64,000 nt of DNA, taken from UMGS1601 sp964617585 (lineage in GTDB: Bacteria > Bacillota > Clostridia > Oscillospirales > Ruminococcaceae). Under the pieces are notes generated by a model, which made no database searches, was not told the origin of the DNA, and saw only the letters and a program-made list of their open reading frames with translations. The stretch covers positions 1 to 64,000 of the forward strand of contig CAZTXS010000001.1 in assembly GCA_964617585.1 (NCBI GenBank), read 5' to 3'. Of this stretch, positions 51,647 through 60,206 are shown in pieces. Made by a program: the position numbers and the translations under genes. The stretch's first letter is position 1; each line of letters starts with the position of its first letter.

Positions 51647-52705
51647 ATGAAAGTATTGATTGCAATGAGCGGCGGTGTGGATTCAAGCGTTGCCGCAAAA
51701 ATTTTATATGATGAGGGGTATGAGTGTATAGGCTGTACAATGAAGCTTTATAACGGCGAGGATTCGGGCGGCCGGCAGAATACCTGTTGTTCTGTTAAAG
51801 ATGTAGACGACGCCAGAAGCGCAGCCTATAAGCTTGATATGCCGTATTATGTTTTTAATTTCACTTATGATTTTGAGGAAAAGGTAATAGATAAATTTAT
51901 AAAAAGCTATAAATCGGGAATAACTCCGAACCCGTGCATAGACTGCAACCGTTGTATGAAATTTGAAAAGCTTTATGAACGCGCCAGGGTTCTTGAGTGC
52001 GATTTCATAGCTACAGGTCACTACGCCCGTATAGAACGCACTAATGACGGTTTTCTTCTAAAAAAGGCAGTAGACGAAGCAAAGGATCAAAGCTATGTTC
52101 TTTATTCAATGACGCAGGAACAGCTTTCACGAACGCTTTTCCCTTTAGGCGGACTGAAAAAATCACAGACGCGTAAAATTGCCGAGAACAGCGGGTTTTC
52201 TAACGCTCATAAGCCGGACAGTCAGGACATTTGTTTTGTTCCTGACGGAGATTACGCAGGCGTTATAGAAAAAAGAACCGGCGAGAGCTTTAAGAAAGGC
52301 AATTTCACGGATGCGTCGGGTAACATTTTGGGAACACACATGGGAATTATTCATTACACTGTAGGACAAAGGCGGAAGCTTGGCTTGTCATTTTCCGAGC
52401 CGATGTATGTGTGTAAAATTTGCGCCGATAATAATACTGTTGTTCTCGGCAGAGAAGGCGAGCTTTACGGCAGGGAAGCATATTTGAAGGATTTTAACTG
52501 GATATCCGGCAAAGCCCCTGAGAAAAGGTTTAGGTGCAGAGTTAAGATTCGTTATCGTCAGCCGGAGCAGTGGGCGGTTGTAACGCCAAATGGCGATAAA
52601 AATGTTCATGTCTTGTTTGACGAGCCTCAGAGAGCGATAACTCCCGGTCAGGCAGGGGTATTGTATGACGGAGATATAGTTTTAGGCGGCGGTGTAATTA
52701 GATAA
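51647..52705 (+). CDS. mnmA: tRNA 2-thiouridylase MnmA
   Basis: 352 residues from ATG 51647 (MKVLIAMSGGVDSSVAAK). PP-loop SGGVDSS near 7, NPCIDCNRCMKF near 97 and QDICFVPDGDYA near 199 with the catalytic cysteines. It makes 2-thiouridine at U34. Own promoter and terminator. Confidence 0.97.
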   Translation: MKVLIAMSGGVDSSVAAKILYDEGYECIGCTMKLYNGEDSGGRQNTCCSVKDVDDARSAAYKLDMPYYVFNFTYDFEEKVIDKFIKSYKSGITPNPCIDCNRCMKFEKLYERARVLECDFIATGHYARIERTNDGFLLKKAVDEAKDQSYVLYSMTQEQLSRTLFPLGGLKKSQTRKIAENSGFSNAHKPDSQDICFVPDGDYAGVIEKRTGESFKKGNFTDASGNILGTHMGIIHYTVGQRRKLGLSFSEPMYVCKICADNNTVVLGREGELYGREAYLKDFNWISGKAPEKRFRCRVKIRYRQPEQWAVVTPNGDKNVHVLFDEPQRAITPGQAGVLYDGDIVLGGGVIR

Positions 52706-52719
52706 TTTGATATTAATTG

Positions 52720-52760
52720 AAAACCGAATCGGTTGACTTTTTCCGAATCGGTTTTTTTAT
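52720..52760 (+). terminator. Intrinsic terminator after mnmA
   Basis: AAACCGAATCGG pairs with CCGAATCGGTTT (11 of 12 bp), followed by a T-run. Confidence 0.85.
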
Positions 52761-52787
52761 TCCGAAATTTTGTTAATAAAATTCGCC

Positions 52788-52816
52788 TTGATAAAGAAAG
52801 CGATTTATGTTAAAAT
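52788..52816 (+). promoter_or_regulatory. Promoter of the MBOAT-like gene
   Basis: TTGATA (52788-52793) and TAAAAT (52811-52816), spacer 17. Confidence 0.65.
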
Positions 52817-52851
52817 AAATTCCATATAAAATGTTTTAAGGAGTATGCGGT

Positions 52852-54222
52852 TTGTTATATTCAGATCTTATATTTATATATGCTTTTCTGCCCTTGACCG
52901 TACTGATAACGTTTCTTGACAGAAGCACGGAGTATAAAAATCTTATACTCGTTTTAACATCAATCGTATTTTTTACCTTCGGAAAACCAATTATAATATT
53001 GCTTCTTTTTTTAACTGTTATTTTTGATTATTTATTCGGGCTTGCTGCAGGCTTCGGAAGGACAAAGCTGATAAGGAGCTTGGGGTTTGCATCGTCCGTT
53101 ATAATGAACTCGGCTTTTTATATCGTTTTTTGCTGGAACTCTGTTTTCAGAAATTTAGGGTTTGAATCTCTGACGTTTTCCAAAAAGCTGATTCCGATTT
53201 GCATAGCCTTTTACACAATCAAAGGGATTTCATATGTCGGAGATGTTTATAAAAAGAGAATAAAACCTGAAAAGAATATCTTCTGCCTTTTGGTATACAT
53301 GGTTAATTATCATTTTATGATAGTCGGTCCTATTGTGAGATACGGTGATGTTTCAATGCAGATAAGGCGGAGAAATATCACAGGTCAGAATCTAAACGAC
53401 GGACTTAACCGTTTTATAATAGGTTTTGCCAAGGTAATGATACTGTCGACAGCTTTCAGCAAAATTAAAGCGGCGGGATTGAATCTGAACGAGCTTACTC
53501 CGTTTGGAGCGTGGATGGGTATGCTGGCTTTTATATGCTATGTGTTTTTCATTTTCACGGGTTATACCGATATGGCTATGGGACTGGGTATATTAAACGG
53601 CTTTACATATAAGGAGAATTTCTCGCCGGTTCGTCTGAACGGATATGTAACGGGTATTGTCAAAGGATTCAATAAGCTTCTTATTGAATTTTTTGATGAC
53701 TTTTTGGTAGCGCCGTTCAAAAAGAACGCAACAAAATATATAGCGGGAGTTTTGCTTTCGGGGGTTCTGATAGGATTGTGGTACGGCTTCAGCCAGCACT
53801 TTTTGATATTCGGAATATACTTCGCACTGCTTATTATAATTGAAAAGCTGTTTTTGAAAAACGCTTTGGATAAGCTCCCGAAAATAATAGGCAGGATTTA
53901 CACTCTGCTTGCCGTTTTCATGGGTTCGGCTATAGCGTATTTCTCGGACATTGAAAGCTTTTTAAGCTGGTTTAAGGCTTTGTTCGGAATTAACACCGAC
54001 TATTTCTGGAGCGTTAATATGAAAAACAAAACGCTTGCGTATTTGTATCTGATAGTTATAGGTTTGTTTATTATCTTTCCGGGCTTTAAGAATATGCTTA
54101 AAAAAAGACTGTATGAGTTCGGCGGCAAGAGCGAAAGAAACTACGCTGTTTTGAGAATATCTCAGACTGTCTGTTTATGTCTGCTGCTTGTTATGTCTAC
54201 AGCGGCAAGCATTTTAGCATAA
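52852..54222 (+). CDS. Divergent MBOAT-family membrane protein
   Basis: 456 residues, about ten membrane segments. ICIAFYTIKGISYVGDVYKK near 115, MIVGPIVRYGDV near 157 and GYTDMAMGLGILNGFTYKENF near 228 align with AlgI/DltB-type MBOAT O-acyltransferases. However, the catalytic His regions are changed: GLWHG is GLWYG near 305, the second WHG is YFA near 318, and the conserved FWRRWH region before it is missing. It may be inactive or do another task. TTG start with AAGGAG. Confidence 0.82.
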   Translation: MLYSDLIFIYAFLPLTVLITFLDRSTEYKNLILVLTSIVFFTFGKPIIILLLFLTVIFDYLFGLAAGFGRTKLIRSLGFASSVIMNSAFYIVFCWNSVFRNLGFESLTFSKKLIPICIAFYTIKGISYVGDVYKKRIKPEKNIFCLLVYMVNYHFMIVGPIVRYGDVSMQIRRRNITGQNLNDGLNRFIIGFAKVMILSTAFSKIKAAGLNLNELTPFGAWMGMLAFICYVFFIFTGYTDMAMGLGILNGFTYKENFSPVRLNGYVTGIVKGFNKLLIEFFDDFLVAPFKKNATKYIAGVLLSGVLIGLWYGFSQHFLIFGIYFALLIIIEKLFLKNALDKLPKIIGRIYTLLAVFMGSAIAYFSDIESFLSWFKALFGINTDYFWSVNMKNKTLAYLYLIVIGLFIIFPGFKNMLKKRLYEFGGKSERNYAVLRISQTVCLCLLLVMSTAASILA

Positions 54223-54249
54223 TAGTTTTATTTTAAAGGATAAGTTTTG

Positions 54250-55107
54250 ATGAGCAAGAAAAAAAGAAAAAAAACAAAAAGTGTTCCGGCGGAGAATAAT
54301 CGTAATCAACAAGCTGATAAGAGGCCTGATGATTATGATTTTCAGAATGCCGTTTATCCCGATAATTCTCAGCTTTCTGTTCCTTCTGAGGAAAAGACTG
54401 ATATATCGCACGGGGATATTGTCATGCGCAAGGCCGGTAAAGACGCTCTTATCGGGGAATATAATTTCATCAATTTTGCGGTCTTGTTCGTTGCGATAAT
54501 GCTTATGGGATTGTCTTTTGCGCTTTTGAGAAACACAGGAGAATATATAGAAAAAAACAATAAGATTTCTTATGAAACCATTGCAAACGGAAAGTTCACA
54601 AAGAGGCTTTCAAAAAACTATTTGAAAAGGCTTCCCGGCAAGCAGCTTTTGCTTGACGCTAACAGTTGTTTTTCGTATGCTTACGGCTTCAGCAGCTATA
54701 ATGATGAAAAGAACTTTGTTGATTCGGATACAGGAAAGATTATAGGGGTTAAGACCTATGAAGACCCGTTTGTAGTAACGCTGACCACTAAGGCTACGGA
54801 GCCTTCTACAACGACGCAATATACGGGAAAAACTACGAATACAACAAAGAAGCTCACAGGCACTTTGTTTGTAGGACCCGGTCAGCTTACAACTACAACA
54901 AAAACCAAAAAGACGACAACTAAGAAAACAACAAAGAAAACAACTTCCGTGACGACAACCGCTTTCACGGGTACTACGTGGTCGTTTAAGGGCACGACTA
55001 CTCAGGCAACCGAATCGACTGTACAGACAACTACCGCTGCAACAACTACTTCCTCTGAGCCGATTACAGAGGAATCGGATAACACGGACTATGAGTATGT
55101 ATTTTAA
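54250..55107 (+). CDS. Membrane protein with DHHW-like stem and Thr-rich tail
   Basis: 285 residues from ATG 54250. Basic N-terminus, one membrane helix at about 75-96, then a short segment (ISYETIANGKFTKRLSKNYL) resembling the N-terminal end of DHHW/AlgX-like partners of MBOAT proteins, but with no catalytic domain. The tail from about 180 is almost wholly Thr/Lys/Ser (TTTKTKKTTTKKTTKKTT), like a wall-spanning or mucin-like linker. It overlaps the next gene by 17 bases. Confidence 0.72.
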   Translation: MSKKKRKKTKSVPAENNRNQQADKRPDDYDFQNAVYPDNSQLSVPSEEKTDISHGDIVMRKAGKDALIGEYNFINFAVLFVAIMLMGLSFALLRNTGEYIEKNNKISYETIANGKFTKRLSKNYLKRLPGKQLLLDANSCFSYAYGFSSYNDEKNFVDSDTGKIIGVKTYEDPFVVTLTTKATEPSTTTQYTGKTTNTTKKLTGTLFVGPGQLTTTTKTKKTTTKKTTKKTTSVTTTAFTGTTWSFKGTTTQATESTVQTTTAATTTSSEPITEESDNTDYEYVF

Positions 55108-56035
55108 ATATTCGGACGATAATAAGAGATATCATACTTATAATTATTATCTCAGGCATAAGTACGGAACAAAGGTGTTCAAAGTGCCGCTGAACGTCAA
55201 TTTCGGCTGCCCGAACAGGGACGGAACAAAGGGCGTGGGCGGCTGTACCTATTGTTCGGGCAGGATGAGCGGAGATTTCGCAGGAAATCCCGGTCACAAT
55301 ATTGAAGAGCAATACGAGGAGATAAGAAGCGCTCTTTTTAATAAATGGGAGAACGCAAAGTGTATTCCCTATTTTCAGGCAGGAACGAATACCTATGCTC
55401 CGATTGAGGTTCAAAGGGAGCTTTTTGAAAGAGCAATAAATTTCAAGGACGCAGTGGGAATAAACATATCTACCAGAGCGGACTGCATAGACGCTGATAT
55501 TGCAGATATGCTTTATGACATTTCAATAAAGACCGATCTAGAGGTTGAGTTGGGGCTTCAGACTGTTTATGACCGCACGGCGGAAAGAATAAACCGTTGT
55601 CATACCTTTAATGATTTTCTGACGGGTTATAATTTGCTCAAAGAGCGTGGAATTGACGTTTGTATTCACATAATAAACGGGCTTCCCGGTGAAACAAGAG
55701 ATATGATGTTAAACACCGCAAGGACGGTAGGAAAGCTTTATCCGCACGCAGTTAAAATACATCTTCTTTATATAATAAAAGGAACGAAAATACATGAGCA
55801 GTTTTTAAAGGGCGAAGTAAAAGAGCTTGAGATGGGAGAGTATGTTAAGATTGTCTGCGATCAGATCGAGAGAATTCCTGAAGAGATTGTTATAGAAAGA
55901 GTTACCGGCGACGGCGTTAAAGAGAATCTGGTTTCTCCTTTGTGGAGCCTGAAAAAGTTTTGCGTTATGAATGAAATAGACAAAGAGTTGGTCAGAAGAA
56001 ATTCGTATCAAGGAATACTTGCAGGGAAAGACTAA
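55091..56035 (+). CDS. Radical SAM protein, YtqA/TIGR01212 family
   Basis: 314 residues. The cluster motif is seen in NFGCPNRDGTKGVGGCTYCS near 38-57, with the wide cysteine spacing of this family; YFQAGTNTYAP near 98 and ELGLQTVYDRTAERINR near 155 follow. Related to the Elp3 radical SAM domain. Function not established. ATG overlaps the end of the Thr-rich gene. Confidence 0.9.
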   Translation: MSMYFKYSDDNKRYHTYNYYLRHKYGTKVFKVPLNVNFGCPNRDGTKGVGGCTYCSGRMSGDFAGNPGHNIEEQYEEIRSALFNKWENAKCIPYFQAGTNTYAPIEVQRELFERAINFKDAVGINISTRADCIDADIADMLYDISIKTDLEVELGLQTVYDRTAERINRCHTFNDFLTGYNLLKERGIDVCIHIINGLPGETRDMMLNTARTVGKLYPHAVKIHLLYIIKGTKIHEQFLKGEVKELEMGEYVKIVCDQIERIPEEIVIERVTGDGVKENLVSPLWSLKKFCVMNEIDKELVRRNSYQGILAGKD

Positions 56036-56059
56036 TATATTTTAGTGAGGAAAGAATTA

Positions 56060-56569
56060 ATGAAAAGATACTTAGAGATAGGTAAAATAGTTTCCGTTCA
56101 TGGGCTTAAAGGGGATGTTAAGGTAGAGCCGTGGTGCAATGAGCCTGAGTTTATATGTGAATTTGACAGGCTTTATTCTAAGGACGGAAAAAAGAAATAT
56201 GAAATTGAAAGATGCCGTATTCAGAAAAATACGGCGATAATGAAAATAAAAGGTATAGATTCTGTCGAAGAAGGACAAGCTATGCGTAATAAGCTTCTTT
56301 TCATGGACAGAAATGACGTGGAGCTTGAAGACGGTTTCTATTTCTTTCAGGATCTTATAGGTCTGGAGGTTTTAAACGCTGACAGCAAGGAAGCTTACGG
56401 CAGTATTACGGACGTGCTTCAGACAGGAGCAAACGATGTGTACGAGATAAAGTCGGCGGATTCAAAGGAGTATTATATTCCTGCGATACCCGACGTTATA
56501 GACAGCATTGACTTAGAGGGCGGGAAAATGCTTATAAGACCGCTGGAGGGGTTGTTCGATGAGGTTTGA
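56060..56569 (+). CDS. rimM: Ribosome maturation factor RimM
   Basis: 169 residues from ATG 56060 (GTGAGGAAAG upstream). LEIGKIVSVHGLKGDVKVEP at the start and a PRC-barrel C-terminus (YYIPAIPDVIDSID). Overlaps trmD by 11 bases; the rpsP-rimM-trmD order is partly kept, but rpsP is not here. Confidence 0.96.
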   Translation: MKRYLEIGKIVSVHGLKGDVKVEPWCNEPEFICEFDRLYSKDGKKKYEIERCRIQKNTAIMKIKGIDSVEEGQAMRNKLLFMDRNDVELEDGFYFFQDLIGLEVLNADSKEAYGSITDVLQTGANDVYEIKSADSKEYYIPAIPDVIDSIDLEGGKMLIRPLEGLFDEV

Positions 56570-57302
56570 TATAGCTACCTTGTTCCCTGAGATGTGCGAG
56601 GCTTATCTGTCGGAAAGCATTATAGGCAGAGCAAGGGATAAAGGGCTGTTTGAGGTAAGATGTCATAATATCCGTGATTATACCCTGGATAAGCACAGGA
56701 GAGTTGACGACACGCCGTACAGCGAGCAGAAAGGTATGCTTATGCAGCCGGAGCCTGTTTATCGATGCTTCAAAGCAGTAACAGAGGGCTTTAAGCCCCA
56801 CGTTATATATGTTTCTCCTCAGGGCAGACCTTTCACCCAGGAGAGGGCAAAGGAACTTTCTGAGCTGAACAGCATATTTTTATTATGTGGGCATTATGAA
56901 GGAATTGATAACAGAATCATTGAAGAAATAGTAGATGAGGAAATATCAATAGGTGATTTTGTACTTACCGGCGGGGAGCTTCCTGCCTTGTGCATAGTAG
57001 ACGCCGTTGCGAGAATGCTCGACGGGGTATTGTCAAGCCCAAACTGCTATCAGGACGAGAGTCACTACAGCGGGCTTCTCGAATATCCGCAGTATACTCG
57101 TCCGGAGGTGTGGCATGACAGAAAGGTTCCCGGGATTCTTTTGTCAGGTCATCATGCGAATATTGACAAGTGGAGGCATGACCAGTCGCTTATCACAACT
57201 CTTGAAAAACGTCCTGATATGATTGACTTTGATAAGCTTACCCAAGCTGACCGTGAGTTCTTATATGATTATCTTAGCGGCAAAGACAAGCAGAAAACTT
57301 AG
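56559..57302 (+). CDS. trmD: tRNA (guanine-37-N1)-methyltransferase
   Basis: 247 residues. SPOUT trefoil knot with LLCGHYEGIDNRI near 107 and IGDFVLTGGELPAL near 130; Asp in VDDTPYSEQKGM near 49. Methylates G37 and prevents frameshifting. No rplS follows. Confidence 0.97.
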   Translation: MRFDIATLFPEMCEAYLSESIIGRARDKGLFEVRCHNIRDYTLDKHRRVDDTPYSEQKGMLMQPEPVYRCFKAVTEGFKPHVIYVSPQGRPFTQERAKELSELNSIFLLCGHYEGIDNRIIEEIVDEEISIGDFVLTGGELPALCIVDAVARMLDGVLSSPNCYQDESHYSGLLEYPQYTRPEVWHDRKVPGILLSGHHANIDKWRHDQSLITTLEKRPDMIDFDKLTQADREFLYDYLSGKDKQKT

Positions 57303-57358
57303 TGAGATTCATATAGTTTCTATCGACTGACGACAGAAAGTTTTACACATATGAATAT

Positions 57359-57499
57359 TATAACTTAGCCAAGATGTCCCCCCACATCTATAGGCGGCGG
57401 GTTCATTACCCGTTCAGTAGCGGATACAATTCCCTACTGAACGGCCGGTCGGCGCTGCCGACCCTTGCCACGTTGAATGACGGGCAAGCCCCTATTGAA
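57359..57499 (+). repeat. PR140 dispersed repeat, full copy 7
   Basis: Full copy 56 bases after trmD, codirectional. Stem A's left arm is altered (CCCACATCTATAGG), stem C loop is GCT. Confidence 0.95.
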
Positions 57500-57634
57500 A
57501 AGCTTTTTGTACAAATCGTATTATATGGTAAGTTTTTTTTAGTGAAAATATACAAATATCAAGAGTGTGAAAACGCAGTCTGTAATCAAATAGCAGAAAT
57601 TTTGTTCAATTTATAATTTTATACTGATTTTTCG
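57500..57634. other. AT-rich non-coding stretch upstream of the HPr promoter
   Basis: About 135 bases between a PR140 copy and the promoter at 57635. I see no gene, terminator or clear palindrome in it. Confidence 0.5.
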
Positions 57635-57662
57635 TTGACTAAGAAAAATAATCGGGTATAAT
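57635..57662 (+). promoter_or_regulatory. Promoter of the HPr gene
   Basis: TTGACT (57635-57640) and TATAAT (57657-57662), spacer 16. A small ATTACTT-TTG-AAGTAAT hairpin lies at about 57682-57700 before the ribosome binding site. Confidence 0.78.
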
Positions 57663-57718
57663 ATATTTAATGGCACAAGATTACTTTTGAAGTAATTTAA
57701 TGAAATGGAGAGATATTA

Positions 57719-57988
57719 ATGTTTGTTAAAGATGTTGTTGTTCAAAATCAAGTCGGGCTTCATGCTCGTCCGGCTACGTTCTTTATTCAGAAAGCCAATG
57801 AATTTAAATCGTCAATCTGGATTGAGAAAGAGGACAGAAGAGTCAATGCTAAGAGCTTGCTCGGAATTCTTTCATTAGGCATCGTAGGCGGAACTGCTAT
57901 CAGAATTATCGCTGACGGAGCAGACGAGAAAGACGCTGTTGACGGCTTAGTTGAGCTTGTGGAAAGCGGCTTCACAGAGGAAGTTTAA
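57719..57988 (+). CDS. ptsH: HPr phosphocarrier protein
   Basis: 89 residues. GLHARPAT carries the His that receives phosphate from enzyme I, and NAKSLLGILSLG carries the regulatory Ser. Both sites present suggests a true HPr rather than Crh. Single gene with own promoter and terminator; enzyme I is not adjacent. Confidence 0.93.
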   Translation: MFVKDVVVQNQVGLHARPATFFIQKANEFKSSIWIEKEDRRVNAKSLLGILSLGIVGGTAIRIIADGADEKDAVDGLVELVESGFTEEV

Positions 57989-58022
57989 TTTCCTGATTTA
58001 ATAAATATGTATATCGTATTTT

Positions 58023-58053
58023 CGGCGAAGCTTTCAGCTTCGCTTTTTTATTT
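58023..58053 (+). terminator. Intrinsic terminator after the HPr gene
   Basis: Perfect GCGAAGCT-TTC-AGCTTCGC stem followed by TTTTTTATTT. Confidence 0.9.
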
Positions 58054-58060
58054 ATCTTAC

Positions 58061-58087
58061 TATAATGACGGGCAAGCCCTTATTGAA
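58061..58087 (+). repeat. PR140 mini copy (27 bp)
   Basis: TATAATGACGGGCAAG then CCCTTATTGAA, identical in its junction to the mini at 10953. It lies just beyond the HPr terminator. Confidence 0.9.
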
Positions 58088-58287
58088 TGAAAATTAATGG
58101 ATTGGATTCCTGAAATTGTTTCATGAAACCTCGGTTCCTCGGGAGTTTTGCAGATATAGTTCATAATTTATTAACATAATGCGGGATAGAATGTGTTACA
58201 ATTTGTAATATATACAAATGAAAAAACGATATTTTGAAAATATTTTTAAGCCATATTTATTTTTACTGAAAAACGGCTGAAATAATG

Positions 58288-58316
58288 TTGCAAAATTATC
58301 GGTTTTTTGGTATTAT
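58288..58316 (+). promoter_or_regulatory. Promoter of the CdaR-like gene
   Basis: TTGCAA (58288-58293) and TATTAT (58311-58316), spacer 17. The rest of 58088-58287 is AT-rich with no gene that I can support. Confidence 0.65.
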
Positions 58317-58375
58317 TAATATGGTAGCTTGACTAGATTTAGGCGTTAAAATTTATTTTGAGGAGTAATAAAGAA

Positions 58376-59461
58376 ATGTCAAACAGATTGTTTCAAAGCG
58401 TTATTCACCAAATGAAGGACATAATGGATTGTGTTATCGGAGTTATAGACGAAACAGCGTCAATAATCGCTTGTTCTGAGCTTTCTAAGATTGGACTGAC
58501 AAATGAATTTGTATCTCTGGACTTGAACGATTCGCATGATATTTTCATTCGTGACGGATATACTTACAAACCGTTCGGCACTCATATGAAGCCTGACTTT
58601 GCGGTCTTTGTTGAAGGCGTTGACGATATGGCGGCTAAGTATGCAAATATTCTTGCAATATCCTTGTCAAGCTTAAAACAGTATTATGACGAAAAGTACG
58701 ACAGAAATAACTTTATAAAGAACGTTGTATTAGACAATGTTCTTCCTGCCGATATTTTGGTTAAGGCGAGGGAGCTTCATTTTAACTCTGAGGTTTCAAG
58801 GGTTGTTCTTTTGATAAGAATTCTCTCGTCAAACGATATTTCCGCTTATGATATTATACAGAATCTTTTTCCGGACAAGAGCAAGGATTTCGTGTTTAAT
58901 ATTTCTGAGTCGGATATTGTTCTTGTAAAAGAAGTTAATGAAAATATAGAGTCCTCCGATCTTGAAAAGCTGGCTAAATCAATTTCAGATACGCTGAGTT
59001 CGGAGTTCTATACCAGAGTAAATGTCGGTATCGGCATGGTAGTCGAAGGGATAAACGGTCTTGCAAGCTCGTTTAAAGAAGCTCAGATAGCCTTGGAGGT
59101 CGGAAAGGTTTTCGACACGGAAAAGACTATAGTTTCATATGACAATTTAGGGATAGCAAGGCTTATCTATCATCTTCCGACAACGCTTTGCGAAACATTT
59201 TTAAGAGAGGTTTTCAAAAAAGGCTCCATTGATTCGCTGGATCATGAAACGCTGTTCACTATTCAGAAGTTCTTTGAAAATAATCTTAATGTTTCCGAAA
59301 CCTCCAGAAAGCTTTTCGTACACAGAAACACCTTGGTTTACAGACTTGAAAAAATTAAAAAGCTGACAGGGCTTGATTTAAGAGAGTTTGACCATGCGAT
59401 TATATTTAAAATCGCTTTAATGGTTAAAAAATATCTGTCGGCTAATCCGGTTAAGTTTTAA
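58376..59461 (+). CDS. CdaR/PucR-family transcriptional regulator
   Basis: 361 residues from ATG 58376 (TTGAGGAG upstream). An N-terminal putative sensor region, a GGDEF-like central part and a C-terminal PucR helix-turn-helix (NVSETSRKLFVHRNTLVYRL near 305). Such regulators respond to metabolites. It precedes ftsEX; whether it controls them is not known. Confidence 0.88.
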   Translation: MSNRLFQSVIHQMKDIMDCVIGVIDETASIIACSELSKIGLTNEFVSLDLNDSHDIFIRDGYTYKPFGTHMKPDFAVFVEGVDDMAAKYANILAISLSSLKQYYDEKYDRNNFIKNVVLDNVLPADILVKARELHFNSEVSRVVLLIRILSSNDISAYDIIQNLFPDKSKDFVFNISESDIVLVKEVNENIESSDLEKLAKSISDTLSSEFYTRVNVGIGMVVEGINGLASSFKEAQIALEVGKVFDTEKTIVSYDNLGIARLIYHLPTTLCETFLREVFKKGSIDSLDHETLFTIQKFFENNLNVSETSRKLFVHRNTLVYRLEKIKKLTGLDLREFDHAIIFKIALMVKKYLSANPVKF

Positions 59462-59519
59462 CATTTAGGAACAACCTTTGCGGATTACTTGCAGAGGCTG
59501 AAATGAAGGCGGTGTAGTT

Positions 59520-60206
59520 TTGGTAGAATTTAAAGACGTATCAGTAACATACTCTTCGGGTGTCGATGCATTAAATCACGTCAATCTTAAAATCAATGAC
59601 GGAGATTTTGCATTTGTGGTCGGTTCATCCGGCGCAGGAAAGTCAACGCTTATTAAGCTTATATTAAAAGAAATCGATCCTACAGAGGGAACGGTTACAG
59701 TAAACGGTTTTAATTTAAGAAAGCTTAAAAGAAGAAAGATACCTAACCTTAGGAGAACCCTCGGTATAGTTTTTCAGGATTTCAGACTTATTCCAACAAT
59801 GACGGTATATGAAAACGTAGCGTTTGTTCTAAGAGTTATAGACGCTCCTAAAAAATACATAAAAAGCAGAGTTCCGTATGTAATTTCATTAGTGGGTCTT
59901 GCTCATAAGGCGAAGGCATATCCTGAACAGCTTTCGGGAGGAGAACAGCAGAGGGTCGCTCTTGCCAGAGCACTGGTGAACGATCCGCAGCTTATTATTG
60001 CAGACGAGCCTACGGGTAATATAGATCCGGCTTTGTCTTATGAAATTGTTGAACTTTTAAAGGGAATAAACGAATGCGGAACTACAATACTCATGGTGAC
60101 TCATGAGCATGATCTAGTAAGGCACTTTGGGGGACGTATCATAAATATAAACGCCGGCAATATTGCCTTCGATGAAACAATAGGAGGCGCAAATGAAGCT
60201 CAGTAG
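59520..60206 (+). CDS. ftsE: Cell division ATP-binding protein FtsE
   Basis: 228 residues, TTG start. Walker A GSSGAGKST near 35, QLSGGEQQRVALARAL near 140 and Walker B IIADEPTGNIDP. With FtsX it activates murein hydrolases at the septum; an M23 hydrolase follows in this locus. Overlaps ftsX by 14 bases. Confidence 0.96.
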   Translation: MVEFKDVSVTYSSGVDALNHVNLKINDGDFAFVVGSSGAGKSTLIKLILKEIDPTEGTVTVNGFNLRKLKRRKIPNLRRTLGIVFQDFRLIPTMTVYENVAFVLRVIDAPKKYIKSRVPYVISLVGLAHKAKAYPEQLSGGEQQRVALARALVNDPQLIIADEPTGNIDPALSYEIVELLKGINECGTTILMVTHEHDLVRHFGGRIININAGNIAFDETIGGANEAQ

